Positions 9,690 through 22,304 are shown, numbered from the stretch's first letter. The stretch: 64,000 nt of DNA from Ascarosepion bandense (GCA_037127315.1 JBBBDQ010000192.1:1659501-1723500); one strand, 5' to 3'. A program made the numbers and translations. The notes: generated from the sequence alone by a model not told the origin.

Positions 9690-12000
9690 ATTTAACTATA
9701 TGGTTCACGCTTGTTTTAGAATCTCCCTATATATTTTTCTGTAAAGATAGTTGTGTTCTTGGTCGATCAACATAAACAAATACCCAGCTTGGGAATTTAA
9801 AAAATTCCAAAATCTTCTTTGTCTCTAAAATCATTTGTATCAGCACACACGCTTTAAGCAGATAGTATAGTGTAAACATGATCTCAAGCCCAGGACTTAA
9901 ACATAAAGAATTTCTCCACGTTTTGGCCAGATGACATAAAATAAACAAACTTCTGAATTTAATTTCTCAGGATCGAAGAAATTCGGACAACACATTAATC
10001 ATGTCTTCTTCTTTTTTTTTTTTTTTTATCCATTGGCGGAATGTGGATAGTGTCGGGAACCTTGGTTTTTCTCAGTTTTACTGAATTTTGACGAGTTAAT
10101 TCCGGATTTGATTCTCCTTGGAAGTGTTAAAAATATTTTTATTTGTTTAAAATATAACTTTTACTACATTTTTTCTTTTTTTTTTTCTTAACCATTCAAC
10201 CACTCTTGATAATCACTATCCAATTAGTCCCTCCAAATCACCATTCTGTATTTTCATGCAATTAAACGTTTAAACAACTTCAGTGCCCTGAAATAACAGT
10301 TAATTCTAAACAAACAAATGCTTTGGCTGTCATTAAAGTAGAATCGAATTTTTATTTACAGTCAATGTCAGTTGTACACTTTTCAATCAAATTTGAAAAG
10401 CAAATAACATAGATTTTTTCAAAACAAATCATAACGACTCTTCTTTTATTGAACGCAGAGTAAAACATTTGGGGTTAAAATGTTTTCCTCGGCATTTAAA
10501 ATTTTTCTGACTCGTCATTGAGACTGTTTTTTGTTTGTTTTTAATAAAAACAGAAGCAATAAAAAGTTTTTATTGCTTCTTCTCATTCTCCAGATTGAAC
10601 TTTGTAATTTTCACTTTGTTAGACACACGAATTCAATTCAGAAAACGTTCCTTGTAAAAACGAGAATATAAATATTTATAAATATGTAAAAAAAAATTGT
10701 TATTCAATAAGTATCAAAAGTCGCGATGTAATATTATATTGCGTTCTTGTTTTAAAGTTCATTGTGAGTTTCCGCACCTGTGATATTTGGTCTCTTAAGG
10801 GAAAAGAAAGAAGAGATAATACAAAGCCAGCAGAGAAAGTTAAGAAAGCTTCTTATGATCTTAATATAATTGTACAATAATTCAGTTTAATGTATTCATT
10901 AAGGCAAAAACACGCACACCATAGAACGAAAACGCAGTGGTTTATATAATTATAATTAACTGAAAATATCTAGCATAAATGACTCTAAGAAGTCATCAGA
11001 AAAATTAATCGAGAGTTTTCCTAAAAATAAACTACGTGGAAGGAAAAAAAACAGAAATAGTTCTACTATTTCAGCTATGTTTATATTTTTACTTGAAGTT
11101 CTTCCAGCAAAAGCGACCTGCTTAGTTGCTTATTCAACTTGACGACGTACTTGCCTTAGTGGTTCGACTGGCTAGAGGAAAGAAGATTGTTATCTTAAAG
11201 ATAGTTCAGTCTTTGCCAGTCACTTAGCGGGAAATCCTACGTGCGTAGATATATACGAACGCACAGTTTCAGGGCATAATAATAGCAATTCAAAAGACAC
11301 TCAAATAACCTTTCTGTTTAGGAAATTACAAATTCAGTTTCTCTTAAAGCATTTTATGTGAAATAACATCGAAAAAGCACACATTTACGTATGTGTTTTT
11401 TCACAAACAAGATTTAAAACCATCTCTTAAAATTTGGAAGTGGATATCGTTGACAAAGTATCTAAATTTGCTGGATTATTGACTTTATTTACAAGAAAAT
11501 ACTTGCAAGCTAATAAATTGTCAAGACTATTTCATGTTTTACTGAAAAATGCTGAGAAAAAAAGCTGTTTTTTTAAAACAACCTCTTAATTCTTTCCTAC
11601 TGCAGAAAATATGTCTGCTTCATTTTTCTCTTTGAATCATTTTTATACACCAATTTGCAACATTCCATAAGCTCATGACTTTCTAAACTACTGATCAGAA
11701 CTGAATTTTACAAATTGGCCCAACATTTCATTTAATGATTTGTTTCGTTAAACTGCCAATGTTTTTGTGTTTCTTGGCTACAATTAAATTTTGAGTTGGA
11801 GTAAAGTTGGATTTTCTTATACTCAACTTAAATATAATCAATTTATTTTGGTTTATTTTCTCTTGACTTTTTTCAAGAAAAATAAAATGTAAATAGCTGG
11901 AAATTCATCGAGATTTTATATATATATTGCATTCTATTGGAAGCCTATGACAGGATGTTCATTTTAATTGTTGACAGTCTTACTTAATATTTGGTTATTT
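9690..12000. other. No gene seen; AT-rich spacer
   Basis: AT-rich sequence with a T-run at 10010-10027 and a palindrome at 10552-10580. No protein similarity was recognised on either strand. Confidence 0.6.
10552..10580. repeat. Palindrome with perfect 14-bp arms
   Basis: AGAAGCAATAAAAA, one G, then the exact reverse complement. It is a candidate cruciform or hairpin terminator-like structure with no evident gene beside it. Confidence 0.8.
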
Positions 12001-12010
12001 AATGGTGTAG

Positions 12011-12775
12011 TTGAATATCAGCATCCTAGGAATATGTGAAACAAGATGGCCTAATAACGGAGATTTCAGTAGCGACACCCACAGGATAATATATGCAGGA
12101 GGAAAAAAACACGAAAAAGGGGTCGCTTTAATACTAAACAAACAAGTGAAGAGATGTATACTTGGATACTGGCAACTGTCAGAGAGAGTCCTCTTGGTTA
12201 AACTGCGGGGAAGGCCCCTCAATATAGATATTATAGTAGTCTATGCGCCAACAACTCAAAGCTCAGAGGACGAAATAGAATCATTCTATTCAATACTGGA
12301 CAGTGCTAAGGCTCAGTGCAAAAGCCAAGAAGTCAGGATAATAATGGGGGACTTAAATGCAAAGGTAGGTAAAGATAGAGAAGGAGACACGAACGGCAAC
12401 TTCGGACTAGGAGAGCGCAACGAAAGAGGAGAAAAATGGATCCAATGGTGCTCAGCCAATGACCAGGTCATTACTAACACCTGGTTCCAAGAACACCCAC
12501 GACGTTTATGGACATGGAGAAGCCCAGGAGGGGACACGAAGAACCAAATAGATTATATAACTATAAACAAGAGATTCAGGAACGCAGTAGTCCAATGCAA
12601 AACGTACCCAGGTGCTGACTGCGGAAGTGACCACGTCCCAGTCATCTGCAAACTAAAAGTGAAACTCCGAAGACTGAAGAAACCCAGCATAACACCAAGA
12701 CTGCAATACGACACACTAGAGGATGATCTCACCCTGCAGAAAGAATATAATAACAGCGTAAAAAAAGAAATATGA
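12011..12775 (+). pseudogene. LINE endonuclease domain (EN), 5'-truncated and frameshifted from RT
   Basis: About 254 residues of an exonuclease-endonuclease-phosphatase fold that would nick target DNA for target-primed reverse transcription. Visible motifs are LGICETRW at the N-terminus (catalytic Glu), YAPTTQSSEDE, IIMGDLNAKVG, WTWRSPGGDTKNQIDYI and the GADCGSDHVPV histidine motif near the end. The true N-terminus (about 30-40 residues) is missing; sequence just before 12005 is unrelated. The frame ends at TGA 12773 because of an indel in the A-run. Reading from about 12762 in the next frame continues smoothly ([19 protein letters not shown]) into the RT ORF. Confidence 0.87.
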
Positions 12776-12824
12776 AGAACAAATTGGAAAAGGATACTCA
12801 AAATGGGAGTCACTAAAAGAAGCA

Positions 12825-14768
12825 ATGGTGACCTCAGCGAACAACATAGCCCCAAAGGAAATCAGACGCAGAAGAAAAAATGAGTGGATGACCGAAGAGA
12901 TCCTCCACATGATGCAAAGGAGACAAAAAATAACGCCAAGACACGGAGCAGAGTACAAAAAACTTCACAGGGAGATAAGGAACAAATGCAGACAAGCCAA
13001 AGAGGAATGGCTCAACAACAAATGTGCAGAAGTAGAGAGACTGAGCAGGAACAACAAAGCAGAAATACATAAAGAGATAAGAGAACTGACAGGACAAAAA
13101 ACCTGTTCCTCAACAGGATGCATAAAATCCAAGGAAGGGACAATCATAGTAGAGAAAGAGGAAATACTCCAGCGATGGGAAGAATACATAAAGGATCTCT
13201 TTGGCGACAAGAGAGAACAACCGAGAATACACAAGGAGATGGATGGACCGGAAATACTAAAATCCGAAGTGGAAGCTGCAATGGCCAAAATGAACAGAAA
13301 TAAAGCACCTGGCCCAGATGGCATAGTGATAGAGCTGCTGACAGCCTTAGAAGAATATGGCATAGAAAAGATTACCGACATAATAAACGAAATTTATAGC
13401 AGCGGAATAATACCAGACGACCTATGCAAGTCGATACTTATAGCACTGCCGAAGAAACCAGGTGCAAACGAGTGTGAACTACACAGAACTATCAGCTTAA
13501 TGAGTCACATTACAAAACTGATTGTCAGAATCCTGATGAATAGAGCGAGAAGCAGAATCAGGCCAGAGATAGGGCAGGAACAGTGCGGGTTCGTCAAAGA
13601 CACTGGAACAAGGAACGCCATATTCATGATTAGGATGCTCTCTGAAAGGGCATTACAAATGAAGAAAGACTTGTACCTATGCTTCATTGATTACGCGAAA
13701 GCATTCGACAAAATACGACACAAAGAATTGATGGAAATGATAGGCAACCTCGACATTTTCGGCAAAGATATAAGAATAATCAAGAATCTCTACTGGCAGC
13801 AAACGGCCTGCATACGGACAGGTAACGACCTCAGTAGATACACAAAGATAGAAAAAGGCGTAAGACAAGGATGTGTCTTTTCACCGGATTTGTTCAACCT
13901 ATACAGCGAGAATATTTTGAGGACCCTAGATGACACACTAGGATTTATTATTGGAGGCCACAACCTGAACAACATAAGATACGCGGACGATACAGTACTG
14001 ATTGCGGACACGGAAAGGAAACTGCAAGATCTCATACAGAAAGTAGCAGTGGAGAGTGACAAGAAGGGACTACAAATAAACTTTAAGAAAACTGAGTGCA
14101 TGGTCATCAGCAAAAGATACAACCCAAAATGCCAAATACAGGTGGGGGATAACAGAATCAAACAAGTCCAAGAATTTAAGTACCTAGGAAGTGTTCTAAC
14201 AGGAGATGGAAAGTGCGACACGGAGATCCGAAGGCGAATTGGCATGGCAAAGGACGCGTTCCAGAAGATGAGCAAAATACTAACACACAGGAAGATCTCA
14301 ATAGAAACGAAGAAAAGAGTGCTAGACTGCTACGTGATGTCAGTTCTTCAGTACGGCTGTGAATGCTGGACAATATAATCGAAAATGAGGAAAAAACTGG
14401 AAGCGGCCGAAATGTGGTTCTACAGAAGGATGCTACGGATATCGTGGACTGAGCATACAAGCAACGACGAAGTGTTAGAAAGAATGGCAACAAAAAGGAA
14501 ATTGATGCTGAGCATCAGGAAGAGACAACTGAAGTTCCTGGGACATGAAATGAGGAAGGAGAGCCTGGAGAACCAGATACTGACTGGTCAGATAGAAGGA
14601 AGGAGAGACAGAGGAAGGCAGCGGATAACATATCTGCAGAGTCTGATCAGGTGGATAACGGAACGGGGGTTGCCAGGAGCAACAGGAGCAAACATACTAA
14701 GAGCCACAAGGGATAGGGAGACGTGGAGATCCATGATCGCCTACGTCCTGAAGGGACAGGGCACATAG
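12825..14768 (+). pseudogene. LINE reverse transcriptase and C-terminal domain, one in-frame stop
   Basis: An RT of a non-LTR retrotransposon. Landmarks are NKAPGPDGI (about 13300), [11 protein letters not shown] (13490), [12 protein letters not shown] (13590), [11 protein letters not shown] (13685), [10 protein letters not shown] (13860), the catalytic RYADDT (about 13978) and [14 protein letters not shown] (14175). A single TAA at 14376-14378 interrupts the frame after CECWTI. The same frame then runs on as LEAAEMWFYRRMLRISW, a GHEMRKESLENQILTGQIEG segment and a final VLKGQGT to TAG 14766-14768. The whole 12825-14768 stretch is one frame of 647 codons apart from that stop. The first ATG of the open stretch (12825) is not a real start; the frame joins the endonuclease upstream. 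Confidence 0.88.
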
Positions 14769-14789
14769 AAGAAGAAGAAGAAGTTAGTA

Positions 14790-16005
14790 GAAACACAGGA
14801 AATGAATCGGGTAATAATTCATTTGTTATATATAAAAAAGGGAATGGTTAAGTAAATTCGGTGAAAACGGTCGTGAATTGATTTTATTGTTAAGAAGCAA
14901 AATGTATGCAATTAAAAAAGGTATTAAATGATATTAACTGCTTAGTAGCCGGTCACCTGGGAGGAACAGACAATCCAGTAAAAAGTATATCACCAATAAA
15001 GAGTAATAAATATTGTCGACTCAAAGTATATTGAGTTCACAAGTCAGACACACAAAGAATTTTGTTAAAGTGATCTTTTATATTCGAATTCGTGAAATTA
15101 AGTTTCTTTATACTGTCCTATTAATGTTTGTCACTGAAAATTAGATTAATATTTTTTGTTACTGAAAGATACTGCTGCATTAAATACAGTTTGAAAAAAG
15201 TCGAGGCTTAACTCTCACGGGTTAACAGAAATGCTGAGCAAACTCAATCTATTTTATCAACAGGAATTGTTAAACATTAGACTTTTAAAACCGAAAACAT
15301 TTGAGGAATTTGAATTTTCTTTTTCAAAACTTTTAAAAATATTTTAACTGCCAGGGTTTTGCTCATTTATTCAAAGTTTTTCAAATATTTTTATGAGCGA
15401 TTCACTTGGTTAAAGGCTGATCTGTAAAAAGCGTTCATAAATGCTATTACCCCCAAAGATGTTTTTAAAATTTATTTCACGATATTAGACTGACTCTTCC
15501 AAACGACATTAATAAACATCCCCATTTCTTCACGGATTATTGTCATTTTGTTCTCCTTCTACATCTGACTAAAATTTGCTTTTCAGCGATGTAGTCTCTG
15601 GAGAATTATTAATTATTGCTACTAATGTTATAATCTTTTATGTTTTGATAGATAGATTATTCTTATCTCCCAGTTCATGTTTCGACATCTTAAAAAAGTG
15701 AAAAAAGCTATCATATTGATTACTTTCGAAATTGTATATTCTGCTAGATAATTGCCCTCTCAACATTTTTTTATTTATTTGCCATTTAACAGTGTTTTAA
15801 TCGCCATTGATTAACTGTTGAGAAAGTCGTGGGATGCTATGAGTGTAGTGGATCATACAGATGATAATTTTTATTTCTTTAGAACATTAATTCATTTTCC
15901 TGTTTTTCAAGTTTGAAAAAAGTATGCCCCAGAAGCCTTTTATTAAGCCTAATTTATAACTGTCTTGATAAAAGAAAAAAATAATAGTACATAACGAATC
16001 AAGGG
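14790..16005. other. No gene seen; AT-rich spacer
   Basis: AT-rich sequence without recognisable coding or repeat structure. Confidence 0.55.
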
Positions 16006-16008
16006 TCT

Positions 16009-16792
16009 TGTGGTGATACCACCGACCGAGCAAAAGCGAGCAAACCGGATGTTGGCTCTATGCCGACCAGAAAGCTAATGAATAAAAAGTCTTCGTGCGC
16101 AAGTGGATCTGCGCAGATGTTCCGGTTGAAAAATAAAAATTAATCAAATATCAAATTACCATTTTTTTTATTTACCAGCCAATGGGGAGCCCGGAACCAA
16201 ATACAAGGATGAAATGCGAAACGACCAGCGTTTTGATCCAGAAGGAAAATATAAAATGCCGTGACAAAAGGCACCCAAACAGACAGTCAGGACATGAGGA
16301 AAAGAGTGTAATTAGTTTCTCCCTTGACCTACGTCGAGCTACTATGCTTGCCTCTTTCTTCCTTCTTTGTTTCATAAGTACTATTCTGACCTCTTCCTCG
16401 CCTGTTCTCAAAGTACTAACTGACCTTTTCAAAGACATTCCACAAACCAACTTGCTGACCTACTGACGTTAGAAACGACAACTTGATAATGAACATTAAT
16501 CATACTACCAAGCTTTTTACCTTTCAGCGTTATATCCTCCTTGAACATTCTTTTATCTCTTTCAGCTCATTATTATCTGCCATGAACTCTAACTTCGTTG
16601 GACCTTTATTCCAAATATTGTTTCAATTGTAAAACATAAATGCTATGTATATATGTATAAATGTTATTTTATACTCTAATTGCCTTTCTTGAATTTATAA
16701 TCATTTTATGAATTATAGTGGGCTATCTTCCCACAAGGCCAAATTCCGTTAACCTGCTACAGAATCCTACTACAACTAGAAAAGGATTAGGA
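16009..16792 (+). repeat. LTR-like dispersed repeat, copy 1
   Basis: Begins TGTGGTGATACCACCGACCG and ends near CTACTACAACTAGAAAA. It is colinear with 56011-56702 through CGACCGAGCAAAAG, TAAAAATTAATCAAATATC, TTTACCAGC.AATGGG, ATATAAAA-type TATA (about 16247), CCTTGAC.TA.GTCGAG and GGCCAAATTCCGTTAACCTG. The TATA-like site followed by a pyrimidine-rich region fits a solo LTR, and a diverged relative lies at about 46990-47625. No coding region accompanies it. The small open frames on either strand inside it are incidental. Confidence 0.6.
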
Positions 16793-16799
16793 GATACCC

Positions 16800-17280
16800 G
16801 CTATAGTCTCTTTGCCTTACCTCTCCTACTAAGGTTAGTTCCTATTCCTGCATATTTTCAGGTTATGTTCCTTAATGTATGCGATCAGAGCGCTCTAAAA
16901 TATCCTTTTTTTTTTATCTGCGAACTGCCATCGTTTTAAGAGAAATAATAGTTTACAGATATCTATTCTATTCTTTGAATGCAGAGTTGCTCTTCTCCTA
17001 GACTTAAGTAACCACAATTCGTCAACCGCAAGAAAAAAAATTACAGTAATTTTTAGCAACACAGTTTTGCGGTTATTTTTTGTTACCACAACTCACACCC
17101 CTGAAGATGATCTCGGAAAGAGATTGAAAGTACTTGTGAACATCGAGAAATAAATAACAAAAGCATCTGTCAACTTCATAGCTTATTTCTTACATCTTTC
17201 AATGAAAATACGCGAAAGATTATCTGTGAGTATGAACAGATTTTATTCAAAATAAACAGACATAATGTTTGCAATTTATT
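16800..17280. other. Spacer with one Penelope-terminus-like motif
   Basis: Mostly unremarkable. At 17102-17165 CCTGAAGATGATCTC, GGAAAGAGATTGAAAG and ACATCGAGAAATAAATAAC resemble the CTGAAGA-stem-GAAA string seen at Penelope-like termini elsewhere in this window. Family membership is uncertain. Confidence 0.4.
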
Positions 17281-17284
17281 TAAT

Positions 17285-17364
<80 letters not shown>
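17285..17364. repeat. (CA)n-(TA)n microsatellite
   Basis: CA units from about 17285 to 17321 followed by TA units to about 17364. Confidence 0.97.
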
Positions 17365-17366
<2 letters not shown>

Positions 17367-17561
17367 AACGTTATGTTTAGTGGATATTCATATTTTAGTA
17401 GACGTTCCATTTTTTTATTAAACCCTAACAATATATCTATTTATTTATTCATATTACCGGACTGAATGTTCACCAAATCTCATTAAAGAAGAATATCCGC
17501 TCTCCGGTAAGATTCGAATAAAAAAAACTCTCTCAGATTGATAAATAAAAACCCATTACCT

Positions 17562-17580
17562 TATATATATATATATATAT

Positions 17581-17648
<68 letters not shown>
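17562..17648. repeat. (TA)n-(TG)n microsatellite
   Basis: TA units to 17580, then about 33 TG units to 17648. Confidence 0.97.
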
Positions 17649-17834
17649 TGTTAAAAAGAGAAAACTTTTTTTAACAAAATCCTTAGGATCCTTTCGGCCA
17701 ACATTTTATTGGAGGGTACAGTTGGCAAAGGTAATTGACAAAGGGAATAATAATAATTTATGAAAACAAACTAGAAAAAGGACGGTTAAGTTGAGCTTAA
17801 ATTTCTGTATCAGACTCAGGTCAGTCGATACAGG

Positions 17835-18060
17835 GAGAAGACCTAACGAGAGTAAGGAAAAGAAAACTTTTTGAAAGTGAGTTGAAGATCTTTCGACAAT
17901 AAAGAGGGAAGATCTTTTTACAGTAAGGACAGAAGACTTTTTGAAGGCGAGGGAGAAGACCTTTCAACAGTAAAGACAAAAGACATTTTGATTTGCTAAT
18001 TGAAGACCTTTCGACAGTAAGAAAAGATCTTTTGACAGCGAAGATTCATTTGACTGCAAG
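17835..18060 (+). repeat. Degenerate minisatellite, about 24-bp unit
   Basis: About nine to ten diverged units with a consensus near GAAGACCTTTCGACAGTAAG plus ACA. Unit starts fall near 17837, 17861, 17884, 17908, 17932, 17955, 17979, 18002, 18023 and 18040. The 23-24 bp period is about eight codons, but indels between units break any long reading frame. Confidence 0.75.
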
Positions 18061-18064
18061 GAAA

Positions 18065-19635
18065 AAAGGTAGGTCAAAGATGTCAAAGAAGGCATTGACA
18101 TCAAGAGACTATCAAGAAAGCTAGCCACAGAGTGACGAGAGAAATTGTAATTCCAATGAAAATTCTCCTGATGTTGTACAGCATAAACGAAAGGATCTCA
18201 GATAAATTTTCTCAAGAACTAACTGTAAAAAGGAAGTTGAAAAAAAAAAATACTGTCTCAGAGGCACTCATGTGGCAACTTGCAAGTATGTCTTTTTGTT
18301 CTTTTTATAAAAGGTTGTCGTACCTTTGTTTTTATTGCCTTATTTTTTCTATTTTCGTCATTTTGAAAAAAAATCCTTGTCTTCTATCGAGTTGTAACTT
18401 TTTCCTCAAATTTTTCGCTGGTGATTCATAATCATAAATTGTTATCCTGCATTAATAGGCGCTCAAATGAAATTTTGTGCAAATTTTGTTTGTATCTTTT
18501 TTTGTAATTGTAAATGTGTTTTTCCTTTTAAAATCTTACAAAGTGATTGAATTGTGTCTTAAAAATGTTGCGCCTATTAACGTCTTGTTATTTCTACTAA
18601 GTTTTTGTGTCTGGCACAAGAGTTTGGATTTCGTAAAAACTATTTTTATAACATCCCCAAACTAGGACTTGAGTAAATTTTGTCCCTAGTTCTATGTTCA
18701 TGTTGGGTACCCACTTTAAACTTTGTATCACATTTCGTTCCAGTGTGGATAAAATGTGTTGAAATCAATTTGCGAACTTTTTCTTTCTCTGTTGCTTTAT
18801 TCTTTCTCTTTAAATTGAGTCTTGACAAATTGCGAAGTTTAATAAGTACTAAATATTCGAAAGGGATAAATATTTTTTTAACCATATTATTTATGTATTG
18901 AATACCATCCTATTAAATATGCATGTGAGTATTTTTATTTTATTTTATTTATTTATTCTGCATGTCGCATTAGTTCACATCGTCTTTATTTGCCGCCTCT
19001 GTACTCAAGATAAAATGTTTTCACCACAGTATTTGCTGTTCCCAGACATGAAATATCTCCAACTGCCTTCGTAGAGCATCGTAAGTTAAAACATCAGGCT
19101 AAACGACCAGGTCTGACACCATTTATTTTAGGTCAATGATAGCTGCTGTCATCACTACGCACACTCCCAAATTAGAAGTCAGTATGTTTCCTATTATTAA
19201 TTTAGATCATTCGAACATACCATAGTTTGCGAAGTTCAAATTAAAGCTACTAAGAAATAATTCTCTATATAAGAGGTGGTTAACTACTACCTCTCAGCTC
19301 TTATATGCTGGGTTGCATTTAAAATAAACACTTGTTTACTTTATCCCAATTACTGACACAAAACTGGTATTTGCTTTTTTGTCCTTATCTCATAATAACA
19401 GCTTGTGTTAAGTTTCAACTCTCCATTTCTCGATATTTGCAAGTTTTTCAGCCTGTTTCTTTCTGTATCCGGGGTGCCACCAAAAACAGCACTTTTTTCC
19501 GAAATGAATTAAAAAAATTGCTACCCCCTGTTTTTAGCAATTTGCAAACAGGGAATTATCCAATTTAAACGAAATGTTCAGTGCTTGCTCATTAATAATG
19601 AATGACTTGTATACTGATCAGGTCATTTTAGAAAA
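18065..19635. other. No gene seen
   Basis: AT-rich sequence. Several 60-99 residue open frames are rich in Phe, Leu and Ile, as expected by chance at this composition. Confidence 0.55.
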
Positions 19636-19639
19636 CTTT

Positions 19640-20030
19640 GCGGAAGGGGTCAGTTTCAATCCTTCCTCTTTTCGATAAAAAAGTATGCGCTTTTTAATTT
19701 GGTGGAGGGGGGTGTTCGTAAATCTTTTTAGTTATATAAAAAAAATCCCTGAAGATGTTATTTCAGTTTAAAAAAATGATACAATATCAAATGTAAACAT
19801 ACTGAAAATTCGTCCAAAAATTTCCCAAAAATAATATTAATAAATAATTTAATAAAAGTAAAACATATATTCTTTCATACTGAAAAGGGAAAAAATCTAC
19901 ACTGAATATTTATATTTTTTAATTAGTAATTTTAAATTGTGATTTTGAAATTCATCCCGTTGTCGTGCATAACAAAAAACTGAAAAGGTTTAATACCATT
20001 TTCAAATGTGAACCGTTTTTTAAAAGAATT
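19640..20030 (+). repeat. Dispersed repeat family, copy 1 (mate at 33790-34110)
   Basis: Shared order with the mate: CGGTTTCA/CAGTTTCA-type start, GTGTTCG, AAAAATCCC.GA, CAATATCAA.TGT, and GTTTAATACCATTTT near the end. Divergence is high and the class is unknown. Confidence 0.45.
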
Positions 20031-20034
20031 TTAT

Positions 20035-22070
20035 TTATTTTTGTCATTTTATCAATTGTCACACTATTTTTCTCATGTAAGTTCAAAAAAGAAAAAAAAT
20101 GAATTATCTCTTTTGATTGTCTTCTCTTCACTTCAAGATATTATAATTCAATAACTCTTAAATTCAGAATATATTTTTTAAATTATTCGGTGCAAATAAA
20201 TATTTTGTGAGATCAAACATAAAAAATAATCAAAGCAATGAATTAAACTCAAAAGTATGATTTTACTAGATTTTATTATTTTTTTTATACTTTTTATGTC
20301 ATATAAAAAATAAAATTATTCAGTTTGCTAAGTTTTATAAAAGCATATAGAATAATATAATTATAGAATATAATTATATTATTAAACAAATGGTTATAAA
20401 ATATAATTTTTTTAAACATAAATACCACTTTTTTAATTATTACTGCTATCACTGCTGGGGTTCGTATCTCTTTAATTTTTTGAGCGTCTTTGAAGTCAGG
20501 AATGAAACTAGAAACAGAAAGTTACTGCTGTTGACCTATGACATCACAGATTATCGGGCATCAATAAATGTTATTTTTTATTATATTGTTATGAACGTGC
20601 CAATGTTTTAAAATTCCTAAAAACCTTATTTACAAGCAGAAATTCATTTTTCTTTTCATAAGAATTATATGTAGACTGTTATCTTTAAAAAAAACTTCAA
20701 AATTTACATTATTTCAAATGCAATTTTCGGATATTTTTAGGTGGTACCTACTGTACCCACAATTTTCTTCCTTATTTTATAACCTTTAGTTAAGAAGTAG
20801 ATAGGTTGTTTTATTAATTGTCAGCTTTTTATCTAGTATTTAAAAAAAGAGTAATCAGAATTTTTTTATTTTCATTATTTGATACTTTTTCAACTTTCAT
20901 TTCATATGCTATCTTTTTTTTCTTTTTCTGTCCATTGTTGGCATATTTCTTTCCTTTAAAGAATGCCAGCAAACATTAAATATGCACATAACTTATTAAG
21001 TTGATCATTCTTTACTTGCTTATGTATATGATGAAAAATTATGCATCAGAAGTTAGTCATAATTTACAGACATCCTTTAGGAAGAGTTAGGTTGATGCTA
21101 TGCAAACTACTGTTCTTCAGAGATGGTACTCCAACATATTTAAGAAATATTTCATTTCTGCTTACATCATGAATGAATTCACTCGTCACTGGCTACTATG
21201 TGAATTTAAAGAAAAATATCAGTTAGTTAACTCTTTAGATGCACACTAAAATTCTTACTCAGTAATATAAATTGAAACAAAAACATTTCAGTAATTTAGA
21301 TGAAAAAATGGGTGTAATGGTTTGTTCAAAATATTCTTTGCGGTGCCTAATAAGAATAAGAAAGTAAGAACTTAAATTAAAAGTAGAAAGAGACAAAAAT
21401 TTACGAAGTGTTGTTAATATTCTGACCAGTCCAGGGTTAATAGGTCTACGTAGTAACGGAACAGTCTGTTCTGTTGTTGAATGAGGATTCCTGAATCAAA
21501 GCCGTTGTGTTAAACTTGTTGAAACTGGTACAGCTTTGTAAAATTATGGTATCAGCGAGAATGTTCTCTTGTCTCATGGAGAGCAACTTGACAGATTTGT
21601 TTCACGCGTCCAAAAGTATCTGTAAGTTTTCGCGGGGTTGTTGGTTGGCCAATGTCTACGTGCTATCTTGGAGTTCCTCTTTTCATCATTGTTAAAAATC
21701 TTTTAATATTCTGTTGACTCCATCTGTCCTAACCATTTACTTAGTTGTGTCGTGAATGAATAGCGATTTTATCGAGCGACGATCTTGCTTACATTTGTGT
21801 CAGCCGGCTCATTCTTTAAAGAAATATGCCACTAGTGAACAGAAAAAGAAAAAAATGATAGATAAATATGAAATAAGAATTGAAAAGGTATCAAATAATG
21901 AAAGAAATATATTTCTAATGACTCTTTTCAAATTATCGTGAGTTTGAAGTTCTATTCTTCTGATTAGTGGAAACTAATCCAGTGGATGAGTCTTCTTCTC
22001 GATACATTTTTCCAGAATTTTCCTTTTTATTACCCTGAGCCATACACAGCATCGCCATGAACAGGGTCAA
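20035..22070. other. No gene seen; very AT-rich
   Basis: Very AT-rich sequence containing the palindrome at 20351-20383. No coding homology recognised. Confidence 0.55.
20351..20383. repeat. AT palindrome, 15-bp perfect arms
   Basis: AATAATATAATTATA, a 3-base spacer GAA, then the exact reverse complement. Confidence 0.8.
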
Positions 22071-22074
22071 AAAT

Positions 22075-22300
22075 GAAACTTCTCAAAATATTTTTGTTAT
22101 TGTTATTGTCTTCATTTTGTTGTTTTTATTGCAACATTTCGGTTGTTGTATCCTCCGGCCTTCCTCAGATGTTGGTTACTTAGAACGATATACACCCGAG
22201 GAAGGCCGGAGGGAACAACGGTCGACAAGTTGTGATTAAAACAACAAAGATGACGACAATAGTTCAAATATAAATAGTGTAAATAATGTACTAGAAATCA
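22075..22300. repeat. Two Penelope-type element termini in inverted orientation
   Basis: The right arm (about 22190-22300, plus) reads GAGGAAGGCCGGAGGGAACA, then GTGATTAAAACAACAAAGATG and GTGTAAATAATG. The left arm (about 22085-22170, minus) is its diverged reverse complement (CCTCCGGCCTTCCTC at 22150-22164). The same string follows the Penelope-like coding region at 31385-31510 and recurs at 53480-53620 and 55125-55215, so I read it as the terminal repeat of that family. No coding part lies between the arms. Confidence 0.6.
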
Positions 22301-22304
22301 AGAA

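Larger units (their letters stand above)
12005..14785 (+). mobile_element. RTE-like LINE, 5'-truncated, nearly intact
   Basis: The element begins inside the endonuclease domain, a typical 5' truncation. It contains an AP-like endonuclease, a reverse transcriptase and a C-terminal region, and ends in a short (GAA)n tail at about 14766-14783. Only two coding lesions are visible: an indel in an A7 run near 12760-12766 and a TAA at 14376-14378. It is GC-richer than its surroundings, which fits a fairly recent insertion. Fragments of the same lineage lie at 33010-33290 and 41145-41412. The clade call (RTE-like, the BovB/craniofacial-development-protein-2-like type) rests on the EN and C-terminal sequence style, so treat it as provisional. 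Confidence 0.88.

Noticed and set aside
12755..12775. Programmed ribosomal frameshift between EN and RT in the LINE
   Set aside because: The needed shift from the A7 run is +1, not the -1 expected for an A AAA AAG slippery site; a simple indel is more likely.
17835..18060. CRISPR array
   Set aside because: Units are contiguous and degenerate, without unique spacers, and the surrounding DNA is eukaryotic.
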